DNA from: Gossypium raimondii
Lineage: Eukaryota; Streptophyta; Magnoliopsida; Malvales; Malvaceae
Reading direction: 5' to 3'
Length of the DNA stretch: 64,000 bases
Assembly (NCBI RefSeq): GCF_025698545.1
Contig: NC_068575.1
Coordinates: 59,157,980 to 59,221,979 of the forward strand
Shown: positions 11,971 through 21,827 of the stretch, piece by piece
Position numbering within the stretch: position 1 is the first letter of the stretch
Layout of the letters: each line of letters starts with the position of its first letter
Translations under genes and position numbers: made by a program
The notes under the pieces: generated by a model
What the model was told of the DNA's origin: nothing
Database searches by the model: none
What the model saw: the letters and a program-made list of their open reading frames with translations, nothing else

Positions 11971-12536
11971 TATAAAAGCTAAACTATTATATAGTTTTTA
12001 AACTAGTTTATATTTGTTGAATAAGTCCTTTATGCTTTTATTATACCTAAGTAAGCCGCTATCTTTTAATATATATACTTAAATTAGCCCTTCTTTTAAA
12101 AGAAATGTTAATGTATCTTAAGAGTTTATTAATTAGGTGTAAATTAAATGTTAGGAGCTTATTTGGATACAAGGTAAAGGTTAAGGGCTTTTTGGTTACA
12201 AAATAGAGTTTTGAGTGTACAAAACTTTAGGAGTTTCTCTAAATAAAATGACAAAATTCAAGGACCTATTTAGTATTTTATCTTTAGAAAAGACTAAAAT
12301 CGATTAATAGAGATTTACAATTTCACCATTATAATAGAGTCTTTAATTGAGTATGATGTTTAATAGTCAAGTAGTCAAAGAATTTAAATAAAAGTCAAAC
12401 CCATTTATAATAATGAAAATAGATTATGGGCATTTAGGTCTTTCTAATCTTAAAAACTAATATCTCATTTAAAATCTTTTGTTTTAATTTATTTTCTTAT
12501 AAAATATTTTTTTGAACAATCTATCTGCTCTCTTCG
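11971..12536. other. AT-rich intergenic DNA
   Basis: Low-complexity AT-rich sequence with phrases such as AAGTCCTTTA and AGGACCTATTTAGT that are common in eroded LTR elements. No gene or clear boundary is visible. Confidence 0.4.
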
Positions 12537-12680
12537 ACACAATGCTTAAAATTATCCATAGTCCCTCTTAACCCATAAATAGGAGGACAATGCATTTCAG
12601 TGCACTTGAACCGACATCATCTTATATTAACAACAATACACATGTCAATCGAGTTAAGACTCAATCGGCCATCAATTTTT
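12537..12680 (-). mobile_element. SINE copy B
   Basis: On the minus strand it reads CGATTGAGTCTTAACTCGAT (A-box region), TGTATTGTTGTTAATATAAG, then a B-box-like GGTTCAAGTGCACTGAA, CCTATTTATGGGTTAAG and TATGGATAATTTTAAGCATT. It aligns end to end with copy A at 8846-8990. It is the best-preserved pair member for defining the family. Confidence 0.65.
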
Positions 12681-12699
12681 TTTAAAATAAATACATTTC

Positions 12700-12835
12700 A
12701 CTTTTTTTTAATACAATTCTTAAAACTACTTATAATTCCTTATCAACTCTTAAATAGAAAAATAAATATGTTTTAACTCATTTAAACTTATGTTTTCTTA
12801 CATTAACAATACTACCGATAATAATTGAGATTTTT
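12700..12835 (-). mobile_element. SINE copy C (partial, next to copy B)
   Basis: On the minus strand it carries ATCGGTAGTATTGTTAATGT, AACATAAGTTTAAATGAG in place of the B-box region, then CTATTTAAGAGTTGATAAGG and TTTTAAGAATTGTAT. These fall in the same order as in copies A, B and D. Copies B and C share orientation and lie almost end to end. It is more diverged than B. Confidence 0.5.
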
Positions 12836-14075
12836 TCTTTTTTTCAGTATTTGTGTTGGTGACGCGTTTTCATGAACAAAACTTTTCGTATAACAATTTA
12901 AAATAATGACAAATACAATACGAAGAAAAATCTGTAATTGCTCAATGATTAAAAAAAAAGTAAATTTAAATTCCAAAATCATTAATACCAGTCTACATCT
13001 GGAGCTCCCATTGATGGGACCCAAATTCAAGATTCTATTTTTTGTTTTAAGAAAAAGAAAACAAAACTTATTTCAGGGAATGGGAAGTGGGCTAGGTTTG
13101 ATGAGGCACGAAAGGGGATGGCAGTGAGCAGTCAGCCATGTTCAGCTGGGGCCTTCTTGTATTCATGAACCACAGCAGCACCCAAGGGGGTGCATACCAG
13201 GTTGCTTCCTCCCTTCACTCTGCCTTCTTCTAATATATGAGGTTTAATTAATCATTCCTATATATATTTCTCCTACCATAATAATATTTAAAGTGTTTAA
13301 AATTATACAATTCATATAATTTTTTTGTTGAAATATGTCATATATGATATTGCCAGACTTGATTTTTCTCATAATTTTGCATATTTATCTTGCATTAATT
13401 ATATGTATTATATTGTGGGATTGTGCAGTGCAGGTGGTTTCTATGTTCCCTTTGGGAATTTGCATGTGCTGGTTTGTCTTTGATCATGTGAAACCCACAT
13501 GATTCCCATACCCAGTAATCAAATTTGGTCACGTCAACATATTGTGCAAAATAAATTGGAAACTTGAATCATGCTCGTGTTAAATTTTCTACAATATGTT
13601 ACAATCATATTTCAAGTGTTATATTTATATAAATTATTTTTAACACGTTAAGAATTTTATGTCATTTAAGATTCTGATATATTTATATCTTCCTATGATA
13701 TTATGTTGTATTAAATTGTATCATAAAATTACTTGTATTAACATCTTTGGTTAAAATTACATTGTTTATTTTATTGAGGATATAAATATATCACATCATT
13801 TTTCTTCCATTAATTAATTATTTCATGTCAATGTCTCTATAATCTTTGTTATGTATTAGTATATAAGGGGCAGGAAATTAAGGTCTAATTTTTATGTTGG
13901 TGTTTAGAAATTGTTGAGACAAACCTTTTCTTAATCAATCGTTTTCATGTCTATTTTTCCATTCTTTATTTATTTATTTTTAAATTTTGGTATCAAATAG
14001 TCATATTATACGACTTTGATTATTTTAAAGTCAAGTGGGACAAACCCAAATTAAAAGAAACTTTCATATGAATGT
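12836..14075. other. Intergenic DNA with a small GC-richer patch
   Basis: About 13075-13240 is GC-richer, with partly self-complementary flanks (GGCAGTGAGC near 13120 and CTTCACTCTGCC near 13216). It resembles no miRNA I know. About 13425-13545 is another moderately GC-rich patch. No coding region is supported. Confidence 0.4.
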
Positions 14076-14215
14076 TTGAAATTAGAATTAACAATAACCC
14101 ATTTCTACCCTTAAATATGAGAATAAGTACGCTTCAGTATGTTTGAACCCACGTCCTTTTACATTAACAATAATATCGATGCCAACCGAACTAAAACTCA
14201 ACCGGCTTCATTCAT
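14076..14215 (-). mobile_element. SINE copy D
   Basis: On the minus strand: AGCCGGTTGAGTTTTAGTTC, the A-box-like TTAGTTCGGTTGGCATCG, TATTATTGTTAATGTAAAAG, the B-box-like GGGTTCAAACATACTGAAG, then TTATTCTCATATTTAAGGG. It has the clearest A and B boxes of the family, separated by about 35-40 bp, as in tRNA-type polymerase III promoters. Confidence 0.65.
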
Positions 14216-14384
14216 AATATTTAAAACCAAAATTTTATTTAAAGAATATTGAAATTCTTACTGTTTAATGCAATTCACGTAAATAATTATTCAGTTAAGT
14301 TACTAACTGTTCACTTTACTTTAGCTGCAAAATTGTTAACTCAATGCATGGTAAAGAATTCATTTTATTGTGAATTAGAATTTA

Positions 14385-14490
14385 ATGGCTTTAAGCGTTA
14401 TTGTCAAAGTAATTAAGAAGTCGTGAGTTCGAATATATTGAATCACGTTATTCTCTTATTTTATGGGTATAATGAGATTGTTAAAAATAT
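14385..14490 (+). mobile_element. SINE copy E (weak, partial)
   Basis: It retains TTATTGTCAAAGTAATTAAG, a B-box-like GTGAGTTCGAATATATTGAA, and GTTATTCTCTTATTTTATGG, in the same order as copies A and F. The 5' A-box part is poorly conserved, so this is the least certain copy. Confidence 0.4.
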
Positions 14491-14797
14491 AAATATTTAA
14501 CAAGAACATAAGGTATTATATTATTTATACAAAAAGAATAAAGAAAAAAATTGAAAGCAAATCTTAGAGACCATATTATTCATCACGTTAAAGGATGTAG
14601 ACAGTTGCGACCGGTATTGCACCTATAAGGACAAGCAACCATCATTTTTTAAAATAAAAAAAGACTATATATGAATAAATTTATTGGTCTTTTTTGCTCA
14701 AAATTAAAAAGAAAGAGAGAGTAAATATAACCGAAAAGATTTGCATAATGCAAATAATTATTTTGGTTTAGTTTTGAGTTTAGATTCTAGAGATTTA

Positions 14798-14942
14798 GGG
14801 TGGGTTTGGATGGACGGTGCGTTTATCTACGGTTAGTGTAAAAATAGCGGTGGCGGTGAGATTAGATACTGTAGCGATACTGTAGCGTGAGACAAAAAGT
14901 AAACTAAACGCACCGCACCCAATCGCCCATCCAAACCCACCC
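14798..14942. mobile_element. 145-bp PIF/Harbinger-type (Tourist-like) MITE
   Basis: The element is exactly bounded. GGGTGGGTTTGGATGGACG at the left and the complement of CGCCCATCCAAACCCACCC at the right match at 18 of 19 positions. It is flanked on both sides by TTA (14795-14797 and 14943-14945), the 3-bp target duplication typical of the PIF/Harbinger superfamily. The GC-rich interior has a direct repeat of GATACTGTAGC. It has no coding capacity. The intact ends and target duplication suggest fairly recent insertion. Confidence 0.88.
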
Positions 14943-14945
14943 TTA

Positions 14946-16734
14946 AGTTCCCACATGTCACGTGCTAAACATTTATTAATTTGATGTTTATTCTACTTCA
15001 TCATCTCATTTTTATCATTGTTATTATTACGATGCATTATTAATTGCCTGTAAGAAAACTGCAATTTTTTTTATTTATTTTAAGTTCATAGAATACTTGG
15101 AATTAGGATAAAAATATCATGAAAACTTGTAAATTCATCCTATAACAATTTGTTTTGTTTAAGCTCGCGATTTTGCAATAGTTTAAAGAAAAATTTTAAA
15201 AAATAAATAGATAATTTTTTAATGAAAATAGAATTTACTTTTGATCTAATATATAAATTTTAATTTATCAAAAATAATCAGATTATAAAACCTCGTTAAT
15301 GATGTTGAAACAAAGGAAAAACTCCACTTATATAAAAAAAAAAGCGAACAATTAAATTAATAATATAAACAAGGATGGAAGCCATGACTAAACAAGCGTT
15401 TCTTAAAAATTAAAGCAGCTAGATATCTAATAATCAAACCCTAACTAGTAGAATTAGCACCTAAATCAATAAATCATAAGCTTAACGCTCCCATATTCGT
15501 GAATTAATTTCCTATAATATGCAAAACAATAATTAGAGGACTTTTCTTTTCCATTTAGGGATGTACCTTATAAACATATTTATAAGTTTTAATAGTTAAA
15601 TAATTAAATAAATTTTAGAGGGCCGTCATCTTTTCACCATATAATATCACTTTAGAAATCTACATTCTAACGTTAATTCGATACAATTCTGGTTGTTGAA
15701 AACTAAGCCATATTTGAGTGATTATTTATTCTTATAATCAATCTTTAGTTATATATTAATGAATAACGAATAAGAAACTACCACATCATTTGGAATGAAC
15801 GTTTAGATAATGTCATCTTTTAAAATATTAACGTAAGCCTACTTTCTTTCTTTCTTTTCTTTTCCCTCAAGTCCTCGACAACATAATCACCCAACTATTC
15901 ATCGACATGCTTTTGTTTGCCTTGTTAAAATTCCTGATGACTAAAAAGCATGAAAACAGTCTTTAAGTTGACTGGAAAACCGTGTTTCATTCTCAAGCTT
16001 ATTAAGCACTCAAAAACCCTAGAAACTTCAAACCCTATTCCACCTTTTTAACATTTCTTGCAAGTAACTCTTCTTTCCATTTAGCTTGCGTAGTAGGTGA
16101 AGACTTTGAAACAAAACAAAAACAGTTGCAAGCTTTATGTGTATATCTATACAATCTTTGTTTTAGTTGAAGAGAATAGAAAGGTTAGAGTAACTGTACG
16201 TAGGAATATTCCACGGATAAATTTGTTTCAACCTCTCATATATATACACCAAAGAATGTATTTTGGGGAACCCCAACTCTCGTGCATTTGCTAAGGTCGG
16301 TTGCGCCACAATGAATGGAGGAGTGGCAAGCACAAACGCAGCTGATGATCAATACAATCACCCTTGAAAGGGTATTTTTGTAGAATCCTTATACTTTTAT
16401 AGTGTTATCGGGTAGGTTTGAAATACGGATTCTAGCGTTTTTTGAAAAAGAATAAATACAAGTGATTAACAAATAAATTATACACGTGAAAGGTAATAAA
16501 AAGATTGATGGAGACAACGGTTTATATTGTAAATTCAAGAAGATTTTCATGCCAAGTGCTAACTTAAATTTTACAAGTAATGAAACTAAACACACTTCAA
16601 AACCACATACGGATTGAGTGCAGTTTCTTCTTTGTCTACAATTAAAGAAATAATTACTTTGGACAAATTTATTCGATGGAAGAAAAAAATCTCTGAAAAA
16701 GTTAAAAATGATACTGGTATCATTTTGGCCAGAC
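14946..16734. other. Intergenic DNA downstream of the ACC synthase gene
   Basis: AT-rich, with no supported gene. The part next to 16735 should contain the 3' UTR of the ACC synthase gene. Short frames at 16097-16294 and 16389-16760 have no recognisable content; the second overlaps the 3' end of the ACC synthase gene and is a chance frame. Confidence 0.45.
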
Positions 16735-18450
16735 TTATCGTTCATCTTGCTCCCGATCATGGAATGATTGAAACGATAGCCGGAAAACCCATTTGGTGCG
16801 GAACTTCTTCCTTGAGTTCTTCAACTCTTGGTGGCTTTGGTTGTTAATGGCGACGGAATCAACAAAGGATTTCAAGCGTTGCATGGCGAGTTTAAGTGTA
16901 TCTTCGGAGATATTAGCGAAGCAAACTCGGAACCACCCTGGTTCACTGCAATGACATGAAGAACCAGGAGAAATGTTCAGCTTAACATCGTAAACTATTC
17001 TCTTCCAAAGCTCCATTTCGGCTTCAAATGTGTTGGAGCTCAAAAGGTGTCTCATGTCGACCCAACAGAACAGCCCTGCATTGCTTTCTAAGCAACCGAT
17101 GCCGGCTTTTTCTAGACCGGAAACTAGCTTGCTTTGTTGCTTTTGAAGCCGCTTCTGGTTTTTGGCCATGTATTCTTTCGTGAACTTCTTGTCGGATAAC
17201 ATGGCAGAGAGAAGGTACTGTGTTTGAGAAGAAACTAGACCGAAGCTGGACATTTTTGTGGCGGCGGCCACAACAATGGGATCGTTGGAGTAAATTGCAC
17301 CAACTCGAAAACCAGGGAGACCTAGATCCTTCGAAAGACTGTAAACGATATGAACTCTTTCCCAGACAGGAGTTTGTTCGAGGCTTCGATCTTTTAAAAC
17401 CTCCATGATACTAACGAAGCCTGGGGAGCTAAAAACAGTTCCAGAGTAAATTTCATCGCTGATTAAATGAATTTCTTTGTCCGTGATGAAGTTAATGAGA
17501 AGATCCAATTCGTCTCTTCTCATGGTTGTGCCCAATGGATTCGAGGGGTTGGTGACTAACACCCCTTTCACCCTCAGGTTCTTTCTTTGAGCTTGTTGAT
17601 AAGCTTCTTCAAGGGCAGGTGCAGTGATTTGGAAGCGATTAGAACTGGTACATTGGATGGGTACAATTTCAACCCCAGTTCGCCATTTCAGGTCTCTATC
17701 GAATCTGTAAGAGAAAAGATGAACAAATTAATTATGTTTTAACATTTAGAGCAATACGTACGAAAGATGAACAGTTTTGAACATACCCTGGATAATACGG
17801 CGTCGGAAGGAGGAAAGCGTCGCCTTGTTCAGCGAGACAAAACATGAGAGTTTCATTAGCGGAAGTTGCACCGGCGGTAAGAACAATGTGATTTGGGTCA
17901 AAAGTTACTTTGTTCCCTCTGATTTCAGCCATGAAATCAACCAATGCCTGTGGAATAAAGTTATGAAAAGATTTAATATAAGTTAAGACATTGCAGAGTG
18001 GACCCATCGAGACTTATCTTTAAGGTCATAAAATAACCAAGTTTTTTTAGCTTACTTTTTTGAATGCAGGGAGGCCATGATAATCTTGGAAAAGAGCAAG
18101 CTCTTTGAATATGGATTGCCCATCTCTCTTAAAACCAGCTGCATCTGAGTTCTTAGCCAACCATGACTCAGGCAGATCAAACGATAGCTGAAAAAAAAAA
18201 CACAAGTACATTTGAGACATTCCATTTCTACCATAGTACAAAGATCTTTAATTATAGAAAACAATGTACTCTGTATTTTTCTGGGTTTTTTTTTTAAATT
18301 TACCTGATTCTCTGCAAGACCCATTTGAATAATTCCCTGAGGATTGTTGACTTCATGGTATGGGTTTTTCTCGTATTCTTGCCATCCTAGGAAGTAAGAA
18401 GAATCTTGTCCGTGAGAATTGCACGTGACTATTCTCGACAACAGCCCCAT
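16735..18450 (-). CDS. ACS: 1-aminocyclopropane-1-carboxylate synthase, type II
   Basis: Cytosolic PLP enzyme that converts S-adenosylmethionine to ACC, usually the rate-limiting step of ethylene synthesis. Four exons: 18304-18450, 18056-18187, 17787-17947 and 16735-17704, all GT/AG, giving 469 residues. The start [20 protein letters not shown] matches the family; an ATG two codons upstream is less likely. Visible signatures are [11 protein letters not shown] (substrate-binding region), [10 protein letters not shown], the [12 protein letters not shown] motif rebuilt across intron 3, NPSNPLG, SDEIYSG, and the PLP lysine K272 in [14 protein letters not shown]. The C-terminus (452-469) is WVF-RLSF followed by a D/E/R-rich ending, DREQDER. 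This is the TOE motif that marks type II isoforms as targets of ETO1/EOL-CUL3 turnover; MAPK sites of type I are absent. Nearest Arabidopsis group: ACS4/5/8/9. All family motifs looked for are intact, so it should be active. Confidence 0.96.
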
Positions 18451-18662
18451 AATCAATTTCCTTTTAAGCCTCTGATATAAGTTATGTGTACTTAGTAGCC
18501 TTTGCCTTTGGCCAAAAGTGTGAAAGCAATGCTTTGATCAAAACTAGCCAGGAAAAACAAAACATAAAACTAAAATGATAGTTTGCTGTTTGTTTGAACA
18601 AGTGTTGGGAAACAGAAAACTTTGATTGTTGTTGGTAATGGCTATGTCTTTCGGAATTGAGA

Positions 18663-18672
18663 GATATATATA
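18663..18672 (-). promoter_or_regulatory. Candidate TATA box of the ACC synthase gene
   Basis: On the minus strand the sequence is GCCTTATATATATCTC, about 215 bp upstream of the start codon. Position and sequence fit a plant TATA box, but the AT-rich setting makes chance matches common. Confidence 0.4.
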
Positions 18673-18702
18673 AGGCAGAGAAAATTTTGAAAAAATAAAT
18701 TT

Positions 18703-18852
18703 ATAAGCATAATACAGAACTTCAAACAATGCATTTGACCATAGAGACATAGGGGTTAGAATTTTTGAAAATTAAAAATAAAAAAAATTATTAGCATGAT
18801 AGACAACTTCAAACCAATGCCTTTGACCATGGAGACAAAGGGGTTTGAATTT
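18703..18852. repeat. Promoter tandem duplication, period 87 bp
   Basis: About 18703-18765 and 18790-18852 share ATAAGCATAATACAGAACTTC or ATTAGCATGATAGACAACTT, then AACAATGC or CCAATGC(A/C)TTTGACCAT, and GAGACA(T/A)AGGGGTT. The copies are 85-90% alike by eye and separated by an AT-rich spacer. They lie 250-400 bp upstream of the ACC synthase start. Confidence 0.8.
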
Positions 18853-18853
18853 A

Positions 18854-21380
18854 GGGTTGGTTTATATATCCTTTTTCATATATATATATATCATCTTTTT
18901 AATTAAGAGAGAATATATTTTGTTTGGAAACACTTACCGTGTAGGAGACATATCCATCTTCTATACTCAAATTTTAGTAATCAACTGGGGTAATCATAGC
19001 ATTCTATTTTTCATTTTTGTTCAAGATATTTTTTTTTTTTCATTTTTGGTTTATAATGTTATGTTTAATGAAAACAAAGCACAATTGGAGACCTAAAAGC
19101 CATACCGACAGCAAATCTAATTACAAAACAGCACCAGTGACCCACGAAGTCCATGCTGAGAGTGTGCAAATATGGTCCATATGTTCCCTTTCCTGACGTA
19201 ACTCATCCAACCCTTGTCGGCCACTCTCTCCTTTAACCAGTTTAAATTCCCATGTTTCTTTGTTTTCCCCTGATTCTACAAAAATCAAAGCAGAATCTCC
19301 CCTTTTGAAGTTATATTCAAAACCCATAATAAGCATAGGATCTAATGAGACAAATTGAGAAAAAAAATTTTAAGTATACATACATGCAAACATTTAGTGA
19401 ATTTATAATAATTGTCTAATAACTACAAGTGAAAGAGATAATGTTGGACATTTCGATTTTTGACCATAGAAATTACAAAGGAATTTGGGTTAAACTTGCA
19501 TTATAAATAAGTGCACGACTGAGATTAGAGAAATAGTAAAAAGAAAGAGAAAGAAGATGATGGTGAAATGAAAGAAAGAGTACATTACATGTCTGTCCAA
19601 TTACTAAAAACCTTTGATGCTGCTGGGTAATAAAGCAAACAAAATAAACTAAGGATGAGTGGGCAGTTGAAAGGCTCGAGATAGATAAATATTAACCCAA
19701 GCAATTATTACTTCACCAACGTTTAACTAATAGTTTCCGCCCTTTGTTTCAGTAGCTACCTGATTTCTTTGTAAATGTTTTTGTTTGTCATGATATCACA
19801 TGGGGAAGGTGACCCCCCAGACAAAGCTGGTAATAACCTTTAATTTGAAGCCATTAAAAATGTGTTTGTTTAATTCTTTTTTTTAATTTGGGACAAAATG
19901 GGTTTGGTGAAAGGAATTAACTGGTAAGAGTTTAGGTAGGTGAGATGGGTTGTCGTGATGTGGCGCTCCGCTCGCAGGTTTTAAACTTTCGTTTCGGTCA
20001 TCATCCAACTATTCTCAACTTTATAAATTTTTAATTTTGTATTCATTTTGTAAATTGATAATGAAAATAATGATACGACATTTTTCTAACTGGTATAATA
20101 ATACATTTAGTTATTAATATTTATATATTCAAATGAAATTAATGATATGATGTTTTTTAACTGGTATAAAATATATTTTTCTATTAATTTGATTCTAATT
20201 CTAAATATTTAATAAATTTAACCTTTAAAACACTTTAAAAGGTTTTTGAGAATTGCACTATACGGGGATTTTAGTTTCTGAGTCATTTAAATTTCTACTT
20301 TTATTGTATTTAATGGTTACCTAATTTAATCCATAGCTCAAAGATAGGTTGTTTGTTGTTGGAAAATTTTAAAAAATAAATAGAATTTTTAGTTTTAATT
20401 GATTCTATTTTATCTGCTAAATCATCCATAAAGAAAAATTGCAACTTTGATGTTAATTATTCTGGATTTTTAGTTCTTTGGAATTGGATATTCAGTGATG
20501 ATCTGATTGTTTGGTTTCTAAGAAATAATATATTTGCACGTGTTATTTATTACATGTGATATTTGCACAAATAGAGAGGTTTTTGGGGAGTTATAAATTT
20601 ATAGACGTAGAATGCCTCTGTTTTAAAATTTTAAAGCTTAGGTTAGGAAGTTTGAGAATCAAATTGCTAGAACATGATGTAAATGTAAATGGTTAAATTA
20701 ATTGAATTATTTTGAATTAAGATCAAATTGATAGAATATGCAAGTATCGAGAATTGAATGTGTTATTATACCCGTTAGAAAAAAGTCATGTCATTATTTC
20801 CGTTATCAATTTAACAACGGTTGACCAAAATAGGAACAAGTACAAAATTTACTTGAAAATTTTTAATATCAAGTGAGCAAAATAAAAGTATGAAGATAGT
20901 TGAATAACTATTTTTTATTAAATTAAATAACTTACATTTATATTTAATTTTTTATTTGTGTTTATAAAAATTATGTATTTATATTTTTTTATTTTTATAA
21001 AGAGAAAAAAAAAGTGAGGGACAGCTCATAATCACGTAGTCTTTTGAGTTTATTGGAGAAGGTGGTTGGTTTACTTGAAGAAACAGCCTTGAACGCAAAC
21101 TCTTGGACTAAAACGGGGACCATTTCATTACGTGTAAAGCCCTTTCTCTCTCATTTTTTTTTAAATATATATATATATACACACTTAACACAACATTAAC
21201 AAATTAAGTGAAGTAAATAATATTATTTTATATTTATTATTTAAAACAATATCATTTGATATATCAAACTCTATATGAATATTTATGGGCAAAATACAAT
21301 TAAAAGCCATTTTTTTCAATATTTATCGAAATGGGCTTGGTAAATAATTATTTACTGGAATGGGCCCTTTTCCCCGAAAA
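18854..21380. other. Intergenic DNA, ACC synthase upstream to mobile-domain element
   Basis: About 19110-19340 is less AT-rich and holds a 71-codon minus-strand frame without recognisable domains. About 20056-20185 contains a loose repeat of AATGATA(C/T)GA(C/T)...AACTGGTATAA. About 20770-20930 resembles the ends of the foldback family (GTGAGCAAAATAAAAGT). About 21170-21180 is a short (TA)n run. No gene is called. Confidence 0.45.
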
Positions 21381-21606
21381 CGCGTCCACGTCAGCGCAAT
21401 GTCAGGGTATGTGACAGGAAAACACGTCCTCAAGGGCGCGCTTTGTCCACGTGGACAGAAAGCGCGCTAACGTGGACACGTTTTGTTGTCACGTCAACAC
21501 TTGTCACGTCAGCGCGTCCCAAGGGACGCGTTTTCCCCGCGCGTGAACAGTGCCAACGGTCATTTTTTTTACCGTTGGCCCCCCAACGGTAAATATATAT
21601 ATAAAC
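21381..21606 (+). promoter_or_regulatory. CpG-rich promoter of the mobile-domain element
   Basis: This is a GC- and CpG-rich island in AT-rich DNA. It has seven ACGT cores within about 120 bp, starting at 21388, 21424, 21449, 21470, 21478, 21491 and 21506. One lies inside the perfect palindrome TGTCCACGTGGACA (21444-21457), which contains a G-box. A hairpin follows: GCCAACGGT and ACCGTTGGC around an 8-10 nt T-rich loop (about 21550-21580). Next is a TATA box, AATATATATATAAACCC (21592-21608), about 225 bp before the start codon. Order and spacing suggest a polymerase II promoter. ACGT cores are typical binding sites for bZIP or bHLH factors. Confidence 0.6.
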
Positions 21607-21827
21607 CCTCCACCCCTTCATTTTTTTTTCACAAATTAATCCTTTCTCAATTTCCTCTCAAATTGCTCTCAATTTCCTTCCAAATTTCTCTCAAATCCAT
21701 ATTTAATCTCAATTTGCTCTCAACTTCCTCTTAAATTTCTCTTAAATCCCTATTTTTAATTATTTTTAAAAAAATTTAATTTTTTTAAAATGTTTTTTAA
21801 ATCGTAAAAATTTATACGAATTTAGCA

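Noticed and set aside
13075-13240. Possible microRNA hairpin
   Set aside because: Flanks are only partly complementary, and no known plant miRNA sequence is present.
19121-19336. 71-codon minus-strand frame with FKRGDSALIFVESGENKETW
   Set aside because: Composition looks protein-like, but it is short, alone and unrecognised. It may be a fragment of a lost gene; evidence is insufficient.
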